From assembly GCA_965243185.1 (NCBI GenBank), contig OZ251531.1, positions 3,286,001 to 3,350,000 of the forward strand: a stretch of DNA of 64,000 nt, read 5' to 3'. Source of the stretch: CBDBCU01 sp965243185. Lineage in GTDB: Bacteria > Chloroflexota > Dehalococcoidia > Lucifugimonadales > UBA3495. A program made the translations under genes and the position numbers. Below the pieces are notes generated by a model, which was not told the origin of the DNA, ran no database searches, and saw nothing but the letters and a program-made list of their open reading frames with translations. Positions 35,178-44,755 of the stretch are shown piece by piece; positions within the stretch are counted from its first letter, which is position 1; every line of letters begins with the position of its first letter.

Positions 35178-35792
35178 CTACCGCATCGGCGAAAACGCCG
35201 CCGGCACCATAATCTTGTTTTCCTGCCGCATCCGCCCCGGCGCGCCCGAAGGCCAGTTGGGAGTGCCGGAGGACGACTTACGCACTTCCTCCCGGTGGTT
35301 AAGGTCCTTGTAGGGCCAAATGTGCATCCACCGGTTCAGCCCGCCCAGTTCGCTGTGCATCGCCGCCGCGCAGGGCGAAAACTGCTCCCGCCAGGGCAAC
35401 GCCTTTTCCCACCGCCGCAGCAGTTCCGGGATAGAGCCGGGCTTGTAGGTATAGACCCGCATCTCATAGACGCCGCCCAACTCTTGCCCGCCGCCCAAGG
35501 GACGCATAAAGGGCGCCGGGTTCCAGATTTCCGACTCCATCGTCTGAATCATACTCAGGTCGGCCGGCGGCCAGTTCGGATCCTGCGCCGCCTCGGCCCG
35601 GATGCGCTCCCGCTCCAGCAGATTCTCGTAGGGCCAGACGTGGATGACCTGGTTCAACGGTCCGATGTCGGTATGCCAGAAGGCAGCCAGGGGGGAATAC
35701 TTTTCCCGGTGCGGCAAAGCCTCGGCAAATCCCGCCTCAAACTGCGCCACCGTGCCGGGTTCCAGGGTATAAGTGCGGACCTCGTAAATCAT
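35178..35792 (-). CDS. Tandem NIPSNAP-domain protein
   Basis: Two NIPSNAP domains make up this 204-aa protein: MIYEVRTYTLEPGTVAQFEA (residues 1-100) and VYEMRVYTYKPGSIPELLRR (about 105-204), each with a later NQVIHVWPY / NRWMHIWPY strand. ATG 35792 follows AAGGAG. It is divergent from the HpaB-type hydroxylase gene, 130 bp away. Such proteins are often found beside ring hydroxylases and other catabolic genes; the role is unknown. Confidence 0.88.
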   Translation of the reverse strand: MIYEVRTYTLEPGTVAQFEAGFAEALPHREKYSPLAAFWHTDIGPLNQVIHVWPYENLLERERIRAEAAQDPNWPPADLSMIQTMESEIWNPAPFMRPLGGGQELGGVYEMRVYTYKPGSIPELLRRWEKALPWREQFSPCAAAMHSELGGLNRWMHIWPYKDLNHREEVRKSSSGTPNWPSGAPGRMRQENKIMVPAAFSPMR

Positions 35793-35922
35793 AACGGCTC
35801 CTTTGCTAATGGATTTGCTGCCGCTTATCTTACCTTGCCTTGCCGCCCGGCGCAATTGGCAAAGCCGCCTTTCCCCATATCCTGTTATACTGGTATCCAT
35901 ACCAACCGAGAGGTACCGCCTT

Positions 35923-37380
35923 ATGCCCGCCCGCACCGGCGCCCAATACCTGCAACGGCTTAAAGACCAGCCCCCGGAAGTCTGGATTGACGGACAGCGG
36001 GTCGCCGATGTTACCGCCCATCCCGGCTTGGCTAATGGCGCCCGCTCCGTGGCTGCCCTGTACGATATGCAGCATCAGCCCGACTTGCGGGAAGTTATGA
36101 CCTACTCGTCCCCTACTACCGGCGACCCGGTGGGATTGTCTTTCCTCACCCCCGGCAGTCAGTCTGACCTGGAACGGCGGCGGGCAATGTTTTACCAGTG
36201 GGCCAAGTTTCACGGCGGAATGATGGGGCGCACCCCCGACTATATGAACGCCGCCTTTGTCGCTATGGCCGGGGCCGCCCCCTACTTCGCCGCCGTCCGC
36301 CCGGACTTCGGCGACAACATCCAACGCTACTATGAGCTGATTCGGGAACAGGATTTGTGCTTGACCCATACCCTGGTCAACCCCCAGCGTTCCCGCGTCC
36401 CGCAGCCGCAAAACACCGATAATCTGGCCGAGGATGTGGCTTTGCGGGTGGTCAAGGAACGGGATGATGGCATAGTGGTGCGCGGCGCGCGGGTGCTGGC
36501 TACCCTTGGCCCCATCTCTGACGAAATCGCCGTTTATCCCTCCCGCTCCCATCAAACGGTGGAAAATGCCGATAAATACGCCCTGTCCTTTTCCATTCCC
36601 TGCGCCACGCCCGGCTTGCGCTTCCTCTGCCGAGAAAGTTTTGACTACGGCCGCGCCGCCTTTGACCACCCCTTGGGGGCGCGGTTCGAGGAAATGGACG
36701 CCGTAGTCATCTTCGACGATGTGCTGGTGCCTTGGGAGCGGGTCTTTCTGCTGGGCGATGTGCAGCGCTGCAACGATATGGCGTACCGAACCGGTTGGAT
36801 TATCCACAGCTTCCACCAGGTAGTTACCCGCATCCTGGCTAAAACCGAGTTTCTGCTGGGAACGGCATCCCTGATGGTAGAAACCCTGGGCTCCGGCCAG
36901 CAGCCCCATGTGCAAGACCGCCTAGCCGAAATGATTATGCACCTGGAAATCATCAAATCCCTGCTGAGAACCGCCGAGGTTGAGGCCGCCCCGGATGAAT
37001 GGGGAACTTTCACCCCGGCCCGCTTCCCGCTGACCGTGGCCGAGAATATGTATTCCCGCAGCTTTTACCCCCGGATGGTGGAAATCCTGCAACTGCTGGG
37101 GTCGAGCAGTATGATGGCTCTGCCCGGGCAAGCCGATTTTGCTTCGGAACTGCGCCCCGACCTGGAGCATTACCTGGCTACCGACTCCGCTTCGGCCTTG
37201 GAGCGTACCAAGATTTTTCACTTGGCTTGGGACATTGCTTGCAGCGCCTTTGGCAGCCGCAGCCTGCACTACGAACGCTTCTTTGCCGGCGACTATGTCC
37301 GCAACGGCCAAATCCTCACCGCCGCCTACGACCGGGAGCCGCTGATGGCTATGGTGCGGGACTTTCTGGAACGGGAGTAA
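35923..37380 (+). CDS. 4-hydroxyphenylacetate 3-hydroxylase family (HpaB-type) monooxygenase
   Basis: HpaB-type enzymes use reduced flavin (FADH2) from a separate reductase to hydroxylate phenols. They share the acyl-CoA dehydrogenase fold. The 485-aa protein begins ARTGAQYLQRLKDQPPEVWI, a family hallmark, and has LTHTLVNPQRSR, LGPISDEIAVYPSRS, FDDVLVPWERVFLLG and GSSSMMALP. ATG 35923 has GAGAGG upstream, and TGTTATACT about 35 bp before the ATG could be a -10 element. No HpaC reductase is adjacent. Confidence 0.9.
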   Translation: MPARTGAQYLQRLKDQPPEVWIDGQRVADVTAHPGLANGARSVAALYDMQHQPDLREVMTYSSPTTGDPVGLSFLTPGSQSDLERRRAMFYQWAKFHGGMMGRTPDYMNAAFVAMAGAAPYFAAVRPDFGDNIQRYYELIREQDLCLTHTLVNPQRSRVPQPQNTDNLAEDVALRVVKERDDGIVVRGARVLATLGPISDEIAVYPSRSHQTVENADKYALSFSIPCATPGLRFLCRESFDYGRAAFDHPLGARFEEMDAVVIFDDVLVPWERVFLLGDVQRCNDMAYRTGWIIHSFHQVVTRILAKTEFLLGTASLMVETLGSGQQPHVQDRLAEMIMHLEIIKSLLRTAEVEAAPDEWGTFTPARFPLTVAENMYSRSFYPRMVEILQLLGSSSMMALPGQADFASELRPDLEHYLATDSASALERTKIFHLAWDIACSAFGSRSLHYERFFAGDYVRNGQILTAAYDREPLMAMVRDFLERE

Positions 37381-37394
37381 GCCCCGGCTGCCGC

Positions 37395-38933
37395 CTACCT
37401 CCCGCCTTTAATAAAGTCCGCCACCATCTCCCCAATCAGCAGCGCCGTGGCGTTAGTGTTCGCCCGGGTCAGGTAGGGAATGATGGCGGCGTCAGCCACC
37501 CGCAAGCCCGGCAAGCCGTGAACCTGCCCGTATTGGTTCACCACCGCCATAGCGTCCGCCGCCGGCCCCATCTTGCAGGTGCCGGACACATGGCGGGAAG
37601 TTCCCTGAGTACGGAACAAGTAGGCGTCCAGCAAATCGTCATCAGCCAGTTCCGCATCCGTGGGCGCAATCCGTTCCGCCCGAATCTCCCGGTAGGCTTC
37701 CGATTCAATCAGCTGCACGCACAAGCGCACCGCCTCCCGCAGCCGCTCCCGGTCCCACGGCTCCTCCAGATAGCGGTAGTCAAACTCCGGCTGTACCGTC
37801 GGGTCGGTCGAAACTATCCGCAGTTCCCCGCAGCCGGCCGGCATTTCCAGCGCGCAGGATACCCGTACCGTGCGGTCGGGCAAATCCTCCCCGGTCAGCG
37901 TAACGAAAGAGGCATTGGTCATAATCATCACATCGTTGCGGTGTTCCGAACCGGCGGCGGTGTAGCGCAAAGCCACCCGGACATAATGGGCATCCACCGG
38001 CAAGTCCACTTCGTCTTTAGCGCGAAAGGCCGCGCTGGCCGAAGGATGATTCCGCAAGTTCTGCCCCACCCCGGGCAATTCCTGAACGACCGGGATACCC
38101 AAAGCCTGCAACTGCTCCGCCGGCCCCACGCCCGACAGCATCAATAGATGCGGCGATTTCAGCCCGCCGGCGCTGAGGACGATTTCCTCCCCGTACACGG
38201 TAAAAACCTCGCCTCCGCTCTCCACTTCCACGCCCACCGCCCGCTTGCCATCAAAAACCACCCGCCGGGCCAGAACCTGCGGCCGGATGGTCAAGTTAAG
38301 CCGGTGGCGCGCCTGGTTCAGGTGCGTTAAGGCGGCCGACATTCGGATGCCGTCCGGATTATTCACCGGCACCGTCGTCACCCCGGTGGACTCCGGCCCG
38401 TTCATATCGCCATCCTCCCGGAAACCGGCGGCTACGCTGGCTTGGTACAAGGCAGTCTGAATCGGCGGCCATTCCCCATCCGCCCGCCGCAGCACCGGCA
38501 CCGGCCCCTCGGAACCGTGAAAATCGTCCCTAATGTCCCGGTCCGTCTCCATCTTGCGGAAGTAGGGCAGCACCTTGAGATAAGCCCACTCCTCGTTGCC
38601 CCATTCCGCCCAGCGGTCATAATCCTCGGGCATCCCCCGCAGCAGCAGTTGCCCGTTAATGGCCCCGGAGCCGCCCACTACCTTGCCCTGAGCCACATGG
38701 CGCGGCCCCTGCACCCGGTTGATGGTGCCGGTCAGCGACCAGTTGTGCGGCGCGTCCCGCACTTCGGCGTCCCGGGTATGCCCGTACTTCAAGTCCGCCG
38801 GCAGGTTCTCCAAATCCGGGTAATCCGGCCCCGCTTCCAGCAGCAGTACCGACCGTCCGGCATCCTCCGACAGCCGGGCTGCCAGCACACAGCCGGCGGA
38901 ACCGGCCCCAACGATAATCACATCGTATTGCAT
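37395..38933 (-). CDS. GMC-family FAD oxidoreductase (choline/alcohol dehydrogenase-like)
   Basis: GMC enzymes oxidise alcohols with FAD. The 512-residue protein starts with the Rossmann motif VIIVGAGSAGCVLAARLSED, then has GKVVGGSGAINGQLLLRGMP (GMC signature 1), SAGGLKSPHLLMLSGVGP (signature 2) and the catalytic His region TSRHVSGTCKMG, ending NTNATALLIGEMVADFI. It converges on the HpaB-type gene with a 14-bp gap. No signal peptide is seen. The substrate is unknown. Confidence 0.93.
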   Translation of the reverse strand: MQYDVIIVGAGSAGCVLAARLSEDAGRSVLLLEAGPDYPDLENLPADLKYGHTRDAEVRDAPHNWSLTGTINRVQGPRHVAQGKVVGGSGAINGQLLLRGMPEDYDRWAEWGNEEWAYLKVLPYFRKMETDRDIRDDFHGSEGPVPVLRRADGEWPPIQTALYQASVAAGFREDGDMNGPESTGVTTVPVNNPDGIRMSAALTHLNQARHRLNLTIRPQVLARRVVFDGKRAVGVEVESGGEVFTVYGEEIVLSAGGLKSPHLLMLSGVGPAEQLQALGIPVVQELPGVGQNLRNHPSASAAFRAKDEVDLPVDAHYVRVALRYTAAGSEHRNDVMIMTNASFVTLTGEDLPDRTVRVSCALEMPAGCGELRIVSTDPTVQPEFDYRYLEEPWDRERLREAVRLCVQLIESEAYREIRAERIAPTDAELADDDLLDAYLFRTQGTSRHVSGTCKMGPAADAMAVVNQYGQVHGLPGLRVADAAIIPYLTRANTNATALLIGEMVADFIKGGR

Positions 38934-39113
38934 CGTTTCCTCAGCAGCGTAAAGGGTTACCGATAACTATATAAGGCTTGCGCCAATTGTCAAGTTGCCT
39001 TGGCCAGCAATTAGCTTTGACCGCCCATTGCGCTCAACCCTATATGCCAGTTTCCTTATACTATCAAAACATTGATTGAAAATAAATTGCCTAACGAATT
39101 ATATAATCCAGTA

Positions 39114-39141
39114 TTGACAATAAAAAAATATCGTGCATAAT
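39114..39141 (+). promoter_or_regulatory. Promoter of the imelysin/di-haem oxidoreductase genes
   Basis: TTGACA (39114-39119), a 16-bp spacer and CATAAT (39136-39141) lie in an AT-rich island (about 39000-39150) that stands out from the GC-rich surroundings. A second -10-like TATAAT is at 39102-39107. The rest of the 397-bp gap 38934-39330 is the structured leader. Confidence 0.7.
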
Positions 39142-39196
39142 TACTACCCGATGATACCCGGCATTATTGCCCTAGTTACCCGGACGAAATCCAGAA

Positions 39197-39290
39197 CCGC
39201 TCCCCGTTCCAGGGGGACGGGGCGGGGAGCGGAAATTTCCCAATCCCGGCGTGCCTGCGCGGTGTAGTTGCCTGACTGGGGAGGCAGGAC
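39197..39290 (+). promoter_or_regulatory. Structured 5' leader upstream of the imelysin gene
   Basis: The predicted leader is about 185 nt long. It holds a perfect 10-bp stem, CCGCTCCCCG (39197-39206) with CGGGGAGCGG (39223-39232), and a second hairpin with TTGCCTGACTGGGGAGGCAG. It could regulate expression; I recognise no known riboswitch. Confidence 0.4.
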
Positions 39291-39330
39291 AATCACCCGC
39301 CGCCGCAATATCAAACCTGATGGAGGAACT

Positions 39331-40542
39331 ATGTCCTTTTCCCGGAAAAAGCTCTCTCCCCTGGCCCTTTTGGGCGTTTTCGCCGCCCTTTTCCTGCTGG
39401 CGTGCAGTCAGCCGGTACCGCCGACAGCCGCCCCGGCGGCCCCGGCCGCGCCGACCGGCCCCTCCGCCGCGCTGAAAGACGCCGTGATTAGCAACTACGC
39501 CAACGGCGTCTATGCCACCTACATCCGCAGCTACAACTCGGCGGTAGCTATGGACGCGGCCATCGACCGTTTCATCGCCACTCCCACCCCGGCTACCCTG
39601 GAAGCGGCCAAGCGGGCTTGGCTCCAAGCCCGGGACGACTACGGCCCCACCGAGGCTTACCGGTTCTACGAAGGCCCTATCGACAACGCAGCCGACGGCC
39701 CCGAGGGTCTGATTAACGCCTGGCCTATGGACGAAGCCTATGTGGACTATGTCGCGGGCGACCCCAACGCCGGCATCATCAACAACCCCGACCAGTATCC
39801 AACCATCGACGCCACCCTGCTGACCGAGCTGAACGAAAAGGACGGGGAAGCCAACATCTCCACCGGTTGGCACGCCATCGAGTTCCTGCTCTGGGGACAG
39901 GATCTGAACCCCATCGGCCCCGGTTCCCGCCCGGTCGAGGATTACACCACCAACGCCAACTCCGACCGCCGCGCCCGCTATCTAGCTGTAGCCTCCGACC
40001 TGCTGCTGGAACATCTGGACGGCTTGGTGCAGGCGTGGCGTCCCTCGGTGTCCGACAACTACCGCGCCCAATTCCTGGCCATGGACCAGGACGAAGCCCT
40101 AACCAATATCATTACCGGCATTGGCGAACTAAGCCGCGGCGAACTGGCTGGCGAGCGGATGACGGTAGCCTTCGAGGAACGCTCCCAGGAGGATGAACAC
40201 TCCTGTTTCTCCGACAACACCATTGCCGACATCATTGGCAACGCCCGCGGCATCCAAATGGTCTATCAGGGCAACTTCGGCGATGTCGTCGGCCCCGGCA
40301 TCAATGACTTGGTGGCGGCGGCCGACCCGGCCTTGGCGCGTCAGTTGGAACAGGAAATCAACATCAGCGTAACCTTGGCCGGCCGCATCCCCGCGCCCTT
40401 TGATCAGCACTTGGGCGAGGACGTGCCGAACAGTGCCGCCGGCCGGGTCTCCATCCTCGACACCATCGAAGCCCTGGAGTTGCAGACCGATACCATCGTT
40501 TCCGCCGCCCAACTGGTGGGCATCACCCTCAATGTGAGTTAG
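39331..40542 (+). CDS. Imelysin-family lipoprotein
   Basis: Imelysin (IrpA/ICMP-like) proteins are surface or periplasmic proteins linked to iron uptake. ATG 39331 with GGAGGA upstream gives 403 aa. The signal peptide ends in the lipobox FLLACS, followed by an Ala/Pro linker. The GxHxxE motif is G179-W-H181-A-I-E184 in STGWHAIEFLLWGQDLN. A second helical half ends with LDTIEALELQTDTIVSAAQ. The di-haem gene lies 12 bp downstream, the pairing commonly seen for imelysins. Confidence 0.92.
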   Translation: MSFSRKKLSPLALLGVFAALFLLACSQPVPPTAAPAAPAAPTGPSAALKDAVISNYANGVYATYIRSYNSAVAMDAAIDRFIATPTPATLEAAKRAWLQARDDYGPTEAYRFYEGPIDNAADGPEGLINAWPMDEAYVDYVAGDPNAGIINNPDQYPTIDATLLTELNEKDGEANISTGWHAIEFLLWGQDLNPIGPGSRPVEDYTTNANSDRRARYLAVASDLLLEHLDGLVQAWRPSVSDNYRAQFLAMDQDEALTNIITGIGELSRGELAGERMTVAFEERSQEDEHSCFSDNTIADIIGNARGIQMVYQGNFGDVVGPGINDLVAAADPALARQLEQEINISVTLAGRIPAPFDQHLGEDVPNSAAGRVSILDTIEALELQTDTIVSAAQLVGITLNVS

Positions 40543-40554
40543 GCCAAGCGGCCG

Positions 40555-41991
40555 GTGGCTATGGACTGGCCTCGGACCATACGGCGGCGGCTCTGGGCCG
40601 TGCTGCCGGCCGCGCTGATTATGCTGGCGGCGGGATGCTCTATGCCCCCGCCGCTGTGGGGCAGTAGCGACATTGCCCCGGAGTCCCTGCTGGTGGCGGA
40701 GTTGGGCGGCGACACCACCGCCTTTGCCCGCAACAACCAAGCCTTTTCCCTTTCCGCCCGCAACCTGACCAACCTGGAACGCCGCACTTTTGAGGTCGGG
40801 GACAGTTTCTTTAATCAGAACTGGGTAACCGCCCCAGCTTCCACCGACGCCCGGGACGGGTTAGGCCCCACTTTCAACGCTCAAGCCTGTTCCTCCTGCC
40901 ACACCCACGACGGCCGGGGCCGGCCCCCGGAAAGCCCGTATGACCCTACCCGGGGCTTGTTACTCCGCTTGAGCATACCCGGAACCGACGCCACCGGCGC
41001 GCCCTTGCCCGACCCCAACTATGGCGGCCAACTGCAAGACCGGGCCATCCGGCAAATCCCGCCCGAGGGCCGCCTCATCCTGACCTACGCCGAAATCCCC
41101 GGAACCCACGCCGACGGCCAGCCCTATACCCTGCTGTCGCCCCACTACGATTTTGCGGACTTGGCATTCGGCCCCCTGCATCCTGACCTGATGTTTTCGC
41201 CCCGGGTCGCCCCATCAGTATTCGGCGCCGGACTTCTGGAAGCCATCCCCGAAATGGTCATCTTGGCCCAAGCCGACCCGGCGGACGCCGACGACGACGG
41301 CATTTCCGGCCGCCCCAATATGGTCTGGAACTGGCGACAGGGTAAGGCTACCTTGGGCCGTTTCGGTTGGAAAGCCAATCAACCCACCGTGGAACAGCAA
41401 GTAGCCGCCGCTTTCCTCGGCGACATCGGCATCACTTCGCCCCTATTTCCTGAGGAAAATTGCCCGCCGCTCCAGACTGACTGCCAATTAGCCCCCAACG
41501 GCGGCGCGCCGGAACTGCCGGCGGAACGGCTGCAAAAGATAACCTTCTACAACCGCACCCTGGCCGTCCCGGCCATGCGTAACCTCGACGACCCGCAAGT
41601 AGCGCAAGGGGGCAAGCTATTCCTGTCCGCCGGCTGCGCCGCTTGCCATACCCCCCAATATGTAACCGGGGAGAGCGATATTCCCGCCTTGTCTCACCAG
41701 ACCATCTACCCCTATACCGACCTGCTACTGCACGATATGGGCGCCGGCTTGGCGGATAACCGCCCGGACTTTCTAGCCACCGGCCGGGAGTGGCGCACCC
41801 CGCCGCTATGGGGCTTGGGGCTGATTGAAACCGTCAACGGTCATACCCGCCTGCTCCACGACGGCCGCGCCCGCAGCATCGCCGAAGCCATCCTCTGGCA
41901 CGGCGGCGAAGGGGAAAAAGCCCGGGACAACTTCATCGGCCTTTCCCAACAAGAACGGGCCGCGCTCATTGCCTTTCTCAATTCCCTGTAA
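40555..41991 (+). CDS. Di-haem oxidoreductase (DHOR/DUF1111), lipoprotein
   Basis: Members of this family are periplasmic c-type cytochromes related to MauG-type peroxidases and often travel with imelysins. The 478-residue protein has a signal peptide with lipobox MLAAGCS, haem site 1 CSSCH (C112, C115, H116) and haem site 2 CAACH (C361, C364, H365). LRRLS-like and ADADDDGISGRPNMVW segments are typical. The start may be GTG 40555 or ATG 40561; neither has a clear ribosome site, which fits coupling to the upstream gene. Confidence 0.9.
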   Translation: MAMDWPRTIRRRLWAVLPAALIMLAAGCSMPPPLWGSSDIAPESLLVAELGGDTTAFARNNQAFSLSARNLTNLERRTFEVGDSFFNQNWVTAPASTDARDGLGPTFNAQACSSCHTHDGRGRPPESPYDPTRGLLLRLSIPGTDATGAPLPDPNYGGQLQDRAIRQIPPEGRLILTYAEIPGTHADGQPYTLLSPHYDFADLAFGPLHPDLMFSPRVAPSVFGAGLLEAIPEMVILAQADPADADDDGISGRPNMVWNWRQGKATLGRFGWKANQPTVEQQVAAAFLGDIGITSPLFPEENCPPLQTDCQLAPNGGAPELPAERLQKITFYNRTLAVPAMRNLDDPQVAQGGKLFLSAGCAACHTPQYVTGESDIPALSHQTIYPYTDLLLHDMGAGLADNRPDFLATGREWRTPPLWGLGLIETVNGHTRLLHDGRARSIAEAILWHGGEGEKARDNFIGLSQQERAALIAFLNSL

Positions 41992-42168
41992 CCCACCCGG
42001 CCCAGCCTTGCCGCATTTGCATGAATCGGAAATACCCCTTTAACCCGCCTTGCCCCAAAGCGCATTTCCCCGCCCTCCCGTGTTATTATATCCTCAGCCT
42101 TGCCAGTTGCCGGCGGCAATAATGCCCGGCACAAACGGCAGCCCTACACCAAGGAGGCATTACTGCTG

Positions 42169-42765
42169 ATGCTGCGTTCTTTATTTGGCCGGGGGAAAAA
42201 GCGGCCGCCGCCGGCCCCTGTCCCCGGCAACACCCTCCGCGATGCCCAAGTGGGCGATGTGGTCTTGGTGCATGGGCTGGCTTTGGAGTACGACAACCTC
42301 TATTTCGTGGTGGAAAACATCCACCGCTACGGCGGCAACCGCGTCATCTGGTTCGAGCTGGTCGTGGCTGACGCCGACCAACGCCTCTGGCTGGAGTGGC
42401 TGGACGATGGCGGCGACCTTTTTATAACCGCCACCGACGACCGCCGGCCGGTTACCCTGGAAGCCCTGGAATTGACCGAGTCCGACCTGATAACTCTGGA
42501 CGAGGAACACTCCATCGGCAACAGCATCACCGTTGCGGGACGGCGGTTTTCCTACCGCAACAGCTTTGAAGCCTTTTACTTCCGCAACAATCAGGGCGCC
42601 GGGGAAGGCTTTTACCTGTGGGATTTCCTCTCTGAGGACGAGGATCGTTCCCTGTCCATCGTCAAGTACGAAGGCGCGCCCTACGAAGCCCACTTCAGCA
42701 CAGTTCTTTCCCCGGAGAATGTCATCCTCTATCCCGGCGCGCGGCCGGAGCAAAGGAATCGGTGA
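42169..42765 (+). CDS. DUF4178-like protein
   Basis: ATG 42169 has AAGGAGG upstream and gives 198 aa. After a basic N-terminus (GRGKKRPPPAPVPG) comes a beta-rich domain with LRDAQVGDVVLVHG, VIWFELVVADADQRLWLEWL and YLWDFLSEDEDRSLSIVKYE. This agrees with the DUF4178 fold, found in gene clusters with DUF350 membrane proteins, PspA relatives and polyamine enzymes. No membrane helix is present. The stop overlaps the GTG start of the DUF350 gene by 4 bp. Confidence 0.75.
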   Translation: MLRSLFGRGKKRPPPAPVPGNTLRDAQVGDVVLVHGLALEYDNLYFVVENIHRYGGNRVIWFELVVADADQRLWLEWLDDGGDLFITATDDRRPVTLEALELTESDLITLDEEHSIGNSITVAGRRFSYRNSFEAFYFRNNQGAGEGFYLWDFLSEDEDRSLSIVKYEGAPYEAHFSTVLSPENVILYPGARPEQRNR

Positions 42766-43655
42766 GCCTAATGCTGGATACCCTGCTGAACACTTTGGCA
42801 TTTTTCCCCAAGGGACTGGTTTATGTCGCCTTGGGCGTGGTAATCCTGTTCTTGGCTAAACTGGCCCGGGACCTGGTCACCCGCCATCCCATTGACGCCG
42901 AAATCGTCGCCAAGCGAAACCTGGCCGAAGCCCTGCGGCTGGCCGGCTACCTGTTGGGCGTAATTCTGGTTTTCTTGGGGGCGGTCTATCAGCCCTTTGC
43001 CCTGACCGTCGGTGACGGCGGCTTGGGGTTCAACCGGGAATTCGGGCTGGATGTACTGCGGGTTTCCCTCTATTCCTTGGCCGGCGTAGTGGCCTTGAAC
43101 CTGGTACGCCTGCTGATGGATAAGGCAGTGCTGTACCAGTTCCAAGTCGAAAAGGAAATCATCGAGGAACAGAATGTCGGCACCGGCGCCGCCGGGTTCG
43201 GAATGAATGTAGCCGTCGGGCTGCTGATTGCCGGCGCCATTGCCGGCGGCGGCGAGTGGTACACCGCCCTGGCTTTCTTTGCCCTGGGCTTGGTAGTGCT
43301 GGCCTTATTCGCCCTCTTTTACGAACTGACCACTTCCTTTGACATCCACGACGAAATTGAACGCAACAACCCGGCGGTAGGAGTAGCCTTCGGCGGCAAC
43401 CTTATCGCCATCGGGTTGGTCAACCTCAAGGCGCTGTTCGGGGATTTTGTCGGCTGGCAGGAAGGGATAACCGAGTTCGTCGTCTTTGCCGTTATCGGCT
43501 TTATTCTGCTGTACCTGCTGCGGCTGCTGGTGGACTTGATCCTGCTGCCGCGCACCAAAGTAGCCGACCAGTTGATGGCGGGCAATGTGGGCGTGGCCTT
43601 AGTGGAAAGCGGCGTAGTAATCAGTTCGGCGTTAATCCTGTTCTTTGCCATCTAG
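42762..43655 (+). CDS. DUF350 family membrane protein (two repeats)
   Basis: GTG at 42762 overlaps the previous stop (GTGA). The 297-aa protein has about eight membrane helices arranged as DUF350-type repeats: the first half with VYVALGVVILFLAKLARDL, the second with NNPAVGVAFGGNLIAIGLVN. The conserved acidic and Asn positions sit at EIERNNPAV. DUF350 (YjfL-like) proteins are linked with envelope stress clusters. Co-translation with the DUF4178 gene is likely. Confidence 0.83.
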   Translation: MSLMLDTLLNTLAFFPKGLVYVALGVVILFLAKLARDLVTRHPIDAEIVAKRNLAEALRLAGYLLGVILVFLGAVYQPFALTVGDGGLGFNREFGLDVLRVSLYSLAGVVALNLVRLLMDKAVLYQFQVEKEIIEEQNVGTGAAGFGMNVAVGLLIAGAIAGGGEWYTALAFFALGLVVLALFALFYELTTSFDIHDEIERNNPAVGVAFGGNLIAIGLVNLKALFGDFVGWQEGITEFVVFAVIGFILLYLLRLLVDLILLPRTKVADQLMAGNVGVALVESGVVISSALILFFAI

Positions 43656-43709
43656 CCGCTTTCCGGTGAACGCCAACTAATGCGGGGGGCAACCCTAATG
43701 GCTGCCCCC

Positions 43710-44753
43710 TTAACTTTCCTCAGGAATTGCCCTGACCTGCCGGGCTATCCTTTCTTGGGCGCGCCTTTCCCGTTCCGCCGCGTCTTGCCCCTCGGCATAA
43801 GCGTAGCCCGCCTCCAGAATCGCCGGCAGCAACTCCTCCGGGGCTTGCTCGCGGTTCACCACCGGCTCCAGCAGGCGTTGGAAAAATTCAGCATCATCCA
43901 TCAATTCCGCCCAATTCGCCGCAAACTCATCCAAAGTCCCGTCATACAACCGCAGCAGAAAGACCGTACGCGTCGGGTCTAATCCCTCAGCAATAAACAG
44001 TTGCGCCCGCAAATCCTCCCCATGACCGCTGTCAAACTCGACGCCGCCATCCTCCTCCCAAAGGGTATCCTTGAATACATCAAACCGGTCAATATAACCC
44101 TCCGTTTCCATCAAAAGGCGGCCTATAAAGCGGCGGCCCTTGGGCGAAATTTCATAAAACCCGCTTTCCTCCGAAAGGTTAAGCAGCCCCTGACCGCACA
44201 GCCTTTCTACCGTCGCCCCCAGAGCAGTAGCGGAGTCCCCATCCCCAAAAGCCGGCAACTGGTACTCGTGCTTGTCCAGAAAGTAGAGCAAGGTACACTC
44301 CCGCAGCCAAGCCAGCAATTCCTCTTGACTCGACGCATAACCTTGCCCTACAGCGTAATCCAACGCCCGGTACTCCGGGGCAATACTCAATTCCAAGTTA
44401 GCAAGGCCGGCCGGAGCACCTTGCAAATAGCGCGCAACCGGGTCGGAAAGTTCCGCCGCCAAGCCGCCGACCCTTACCCGCAGTTGACACAAGCCGGCCC
44501 GATACTGCTCCAAGACCGGCAAAAAACAATCGTAAATATCCGGCAAGTCCGGATTGGCCGCCGTATCCAGCCCCTCCACTACGGCAGCGCGGGAGAGTTC
44601 ACCCGGGGGGAAAATTGTATCCAGCAGTTGCCCAATAGAGAGCCGGGCATAGTCGGCCGGCAGCGTAATTTGCAACCCGGCATCAGCCGGCAAACCCGCT
44701 AGGGATACCGATAAGGCAAGGGCTTCTGCGGCCGCCGGGTTCAACCACACCAT
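43710..44753 (-). CDS. Unknown protein with a winged-helix-like middle
   Basis: I do not recognise this 347-aa protein as a whole. Residues about 150-215 look like a winged helix: LLYFLDKHEYQLPAFG, then TALGATVERLCGQGLLNLSE, ESGFYEISPKGRRFIGRLL. The rest is acidic and helical, with no signal or membrane segment. It begins 2 bp after the lipoprotein gene, so the two are almost certainly co-translated. It is the last gene of the minus-strand SecA-paralogue locus. Confidence 0.65.
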   Translation of the reverse strand: MVWLNPAAAEALALSVSLAGLPADAGLQITLPADYARLSIGQLLDTIFPPGELSRAAVVEGLDTAANPDLPDIYDCFLPVLEQYRAGLCQLRVRVGGLAAELSDPVARYLQGAPAGLANLELSIAPEYRALDYAVGQGYASSQEELLAWLRECTLLYFLDKHEYQLPAFGDGDSATALGATVERLCGQGLLNLSEESGFYEISPKGRRFIGRLLMETEGYIDRFDVFKDTLWEEDGGVEFDSGHGEDLRAQLFIAEGLDPTRTVFLLRLYDGTLDEFAANWAELMDDAEFFQRLLEPVVNREQAPEELLPAILEAGYAYAEGQDAAERERRAQERIARQVRAIPEES

Positions 44754-44755
44754 CC

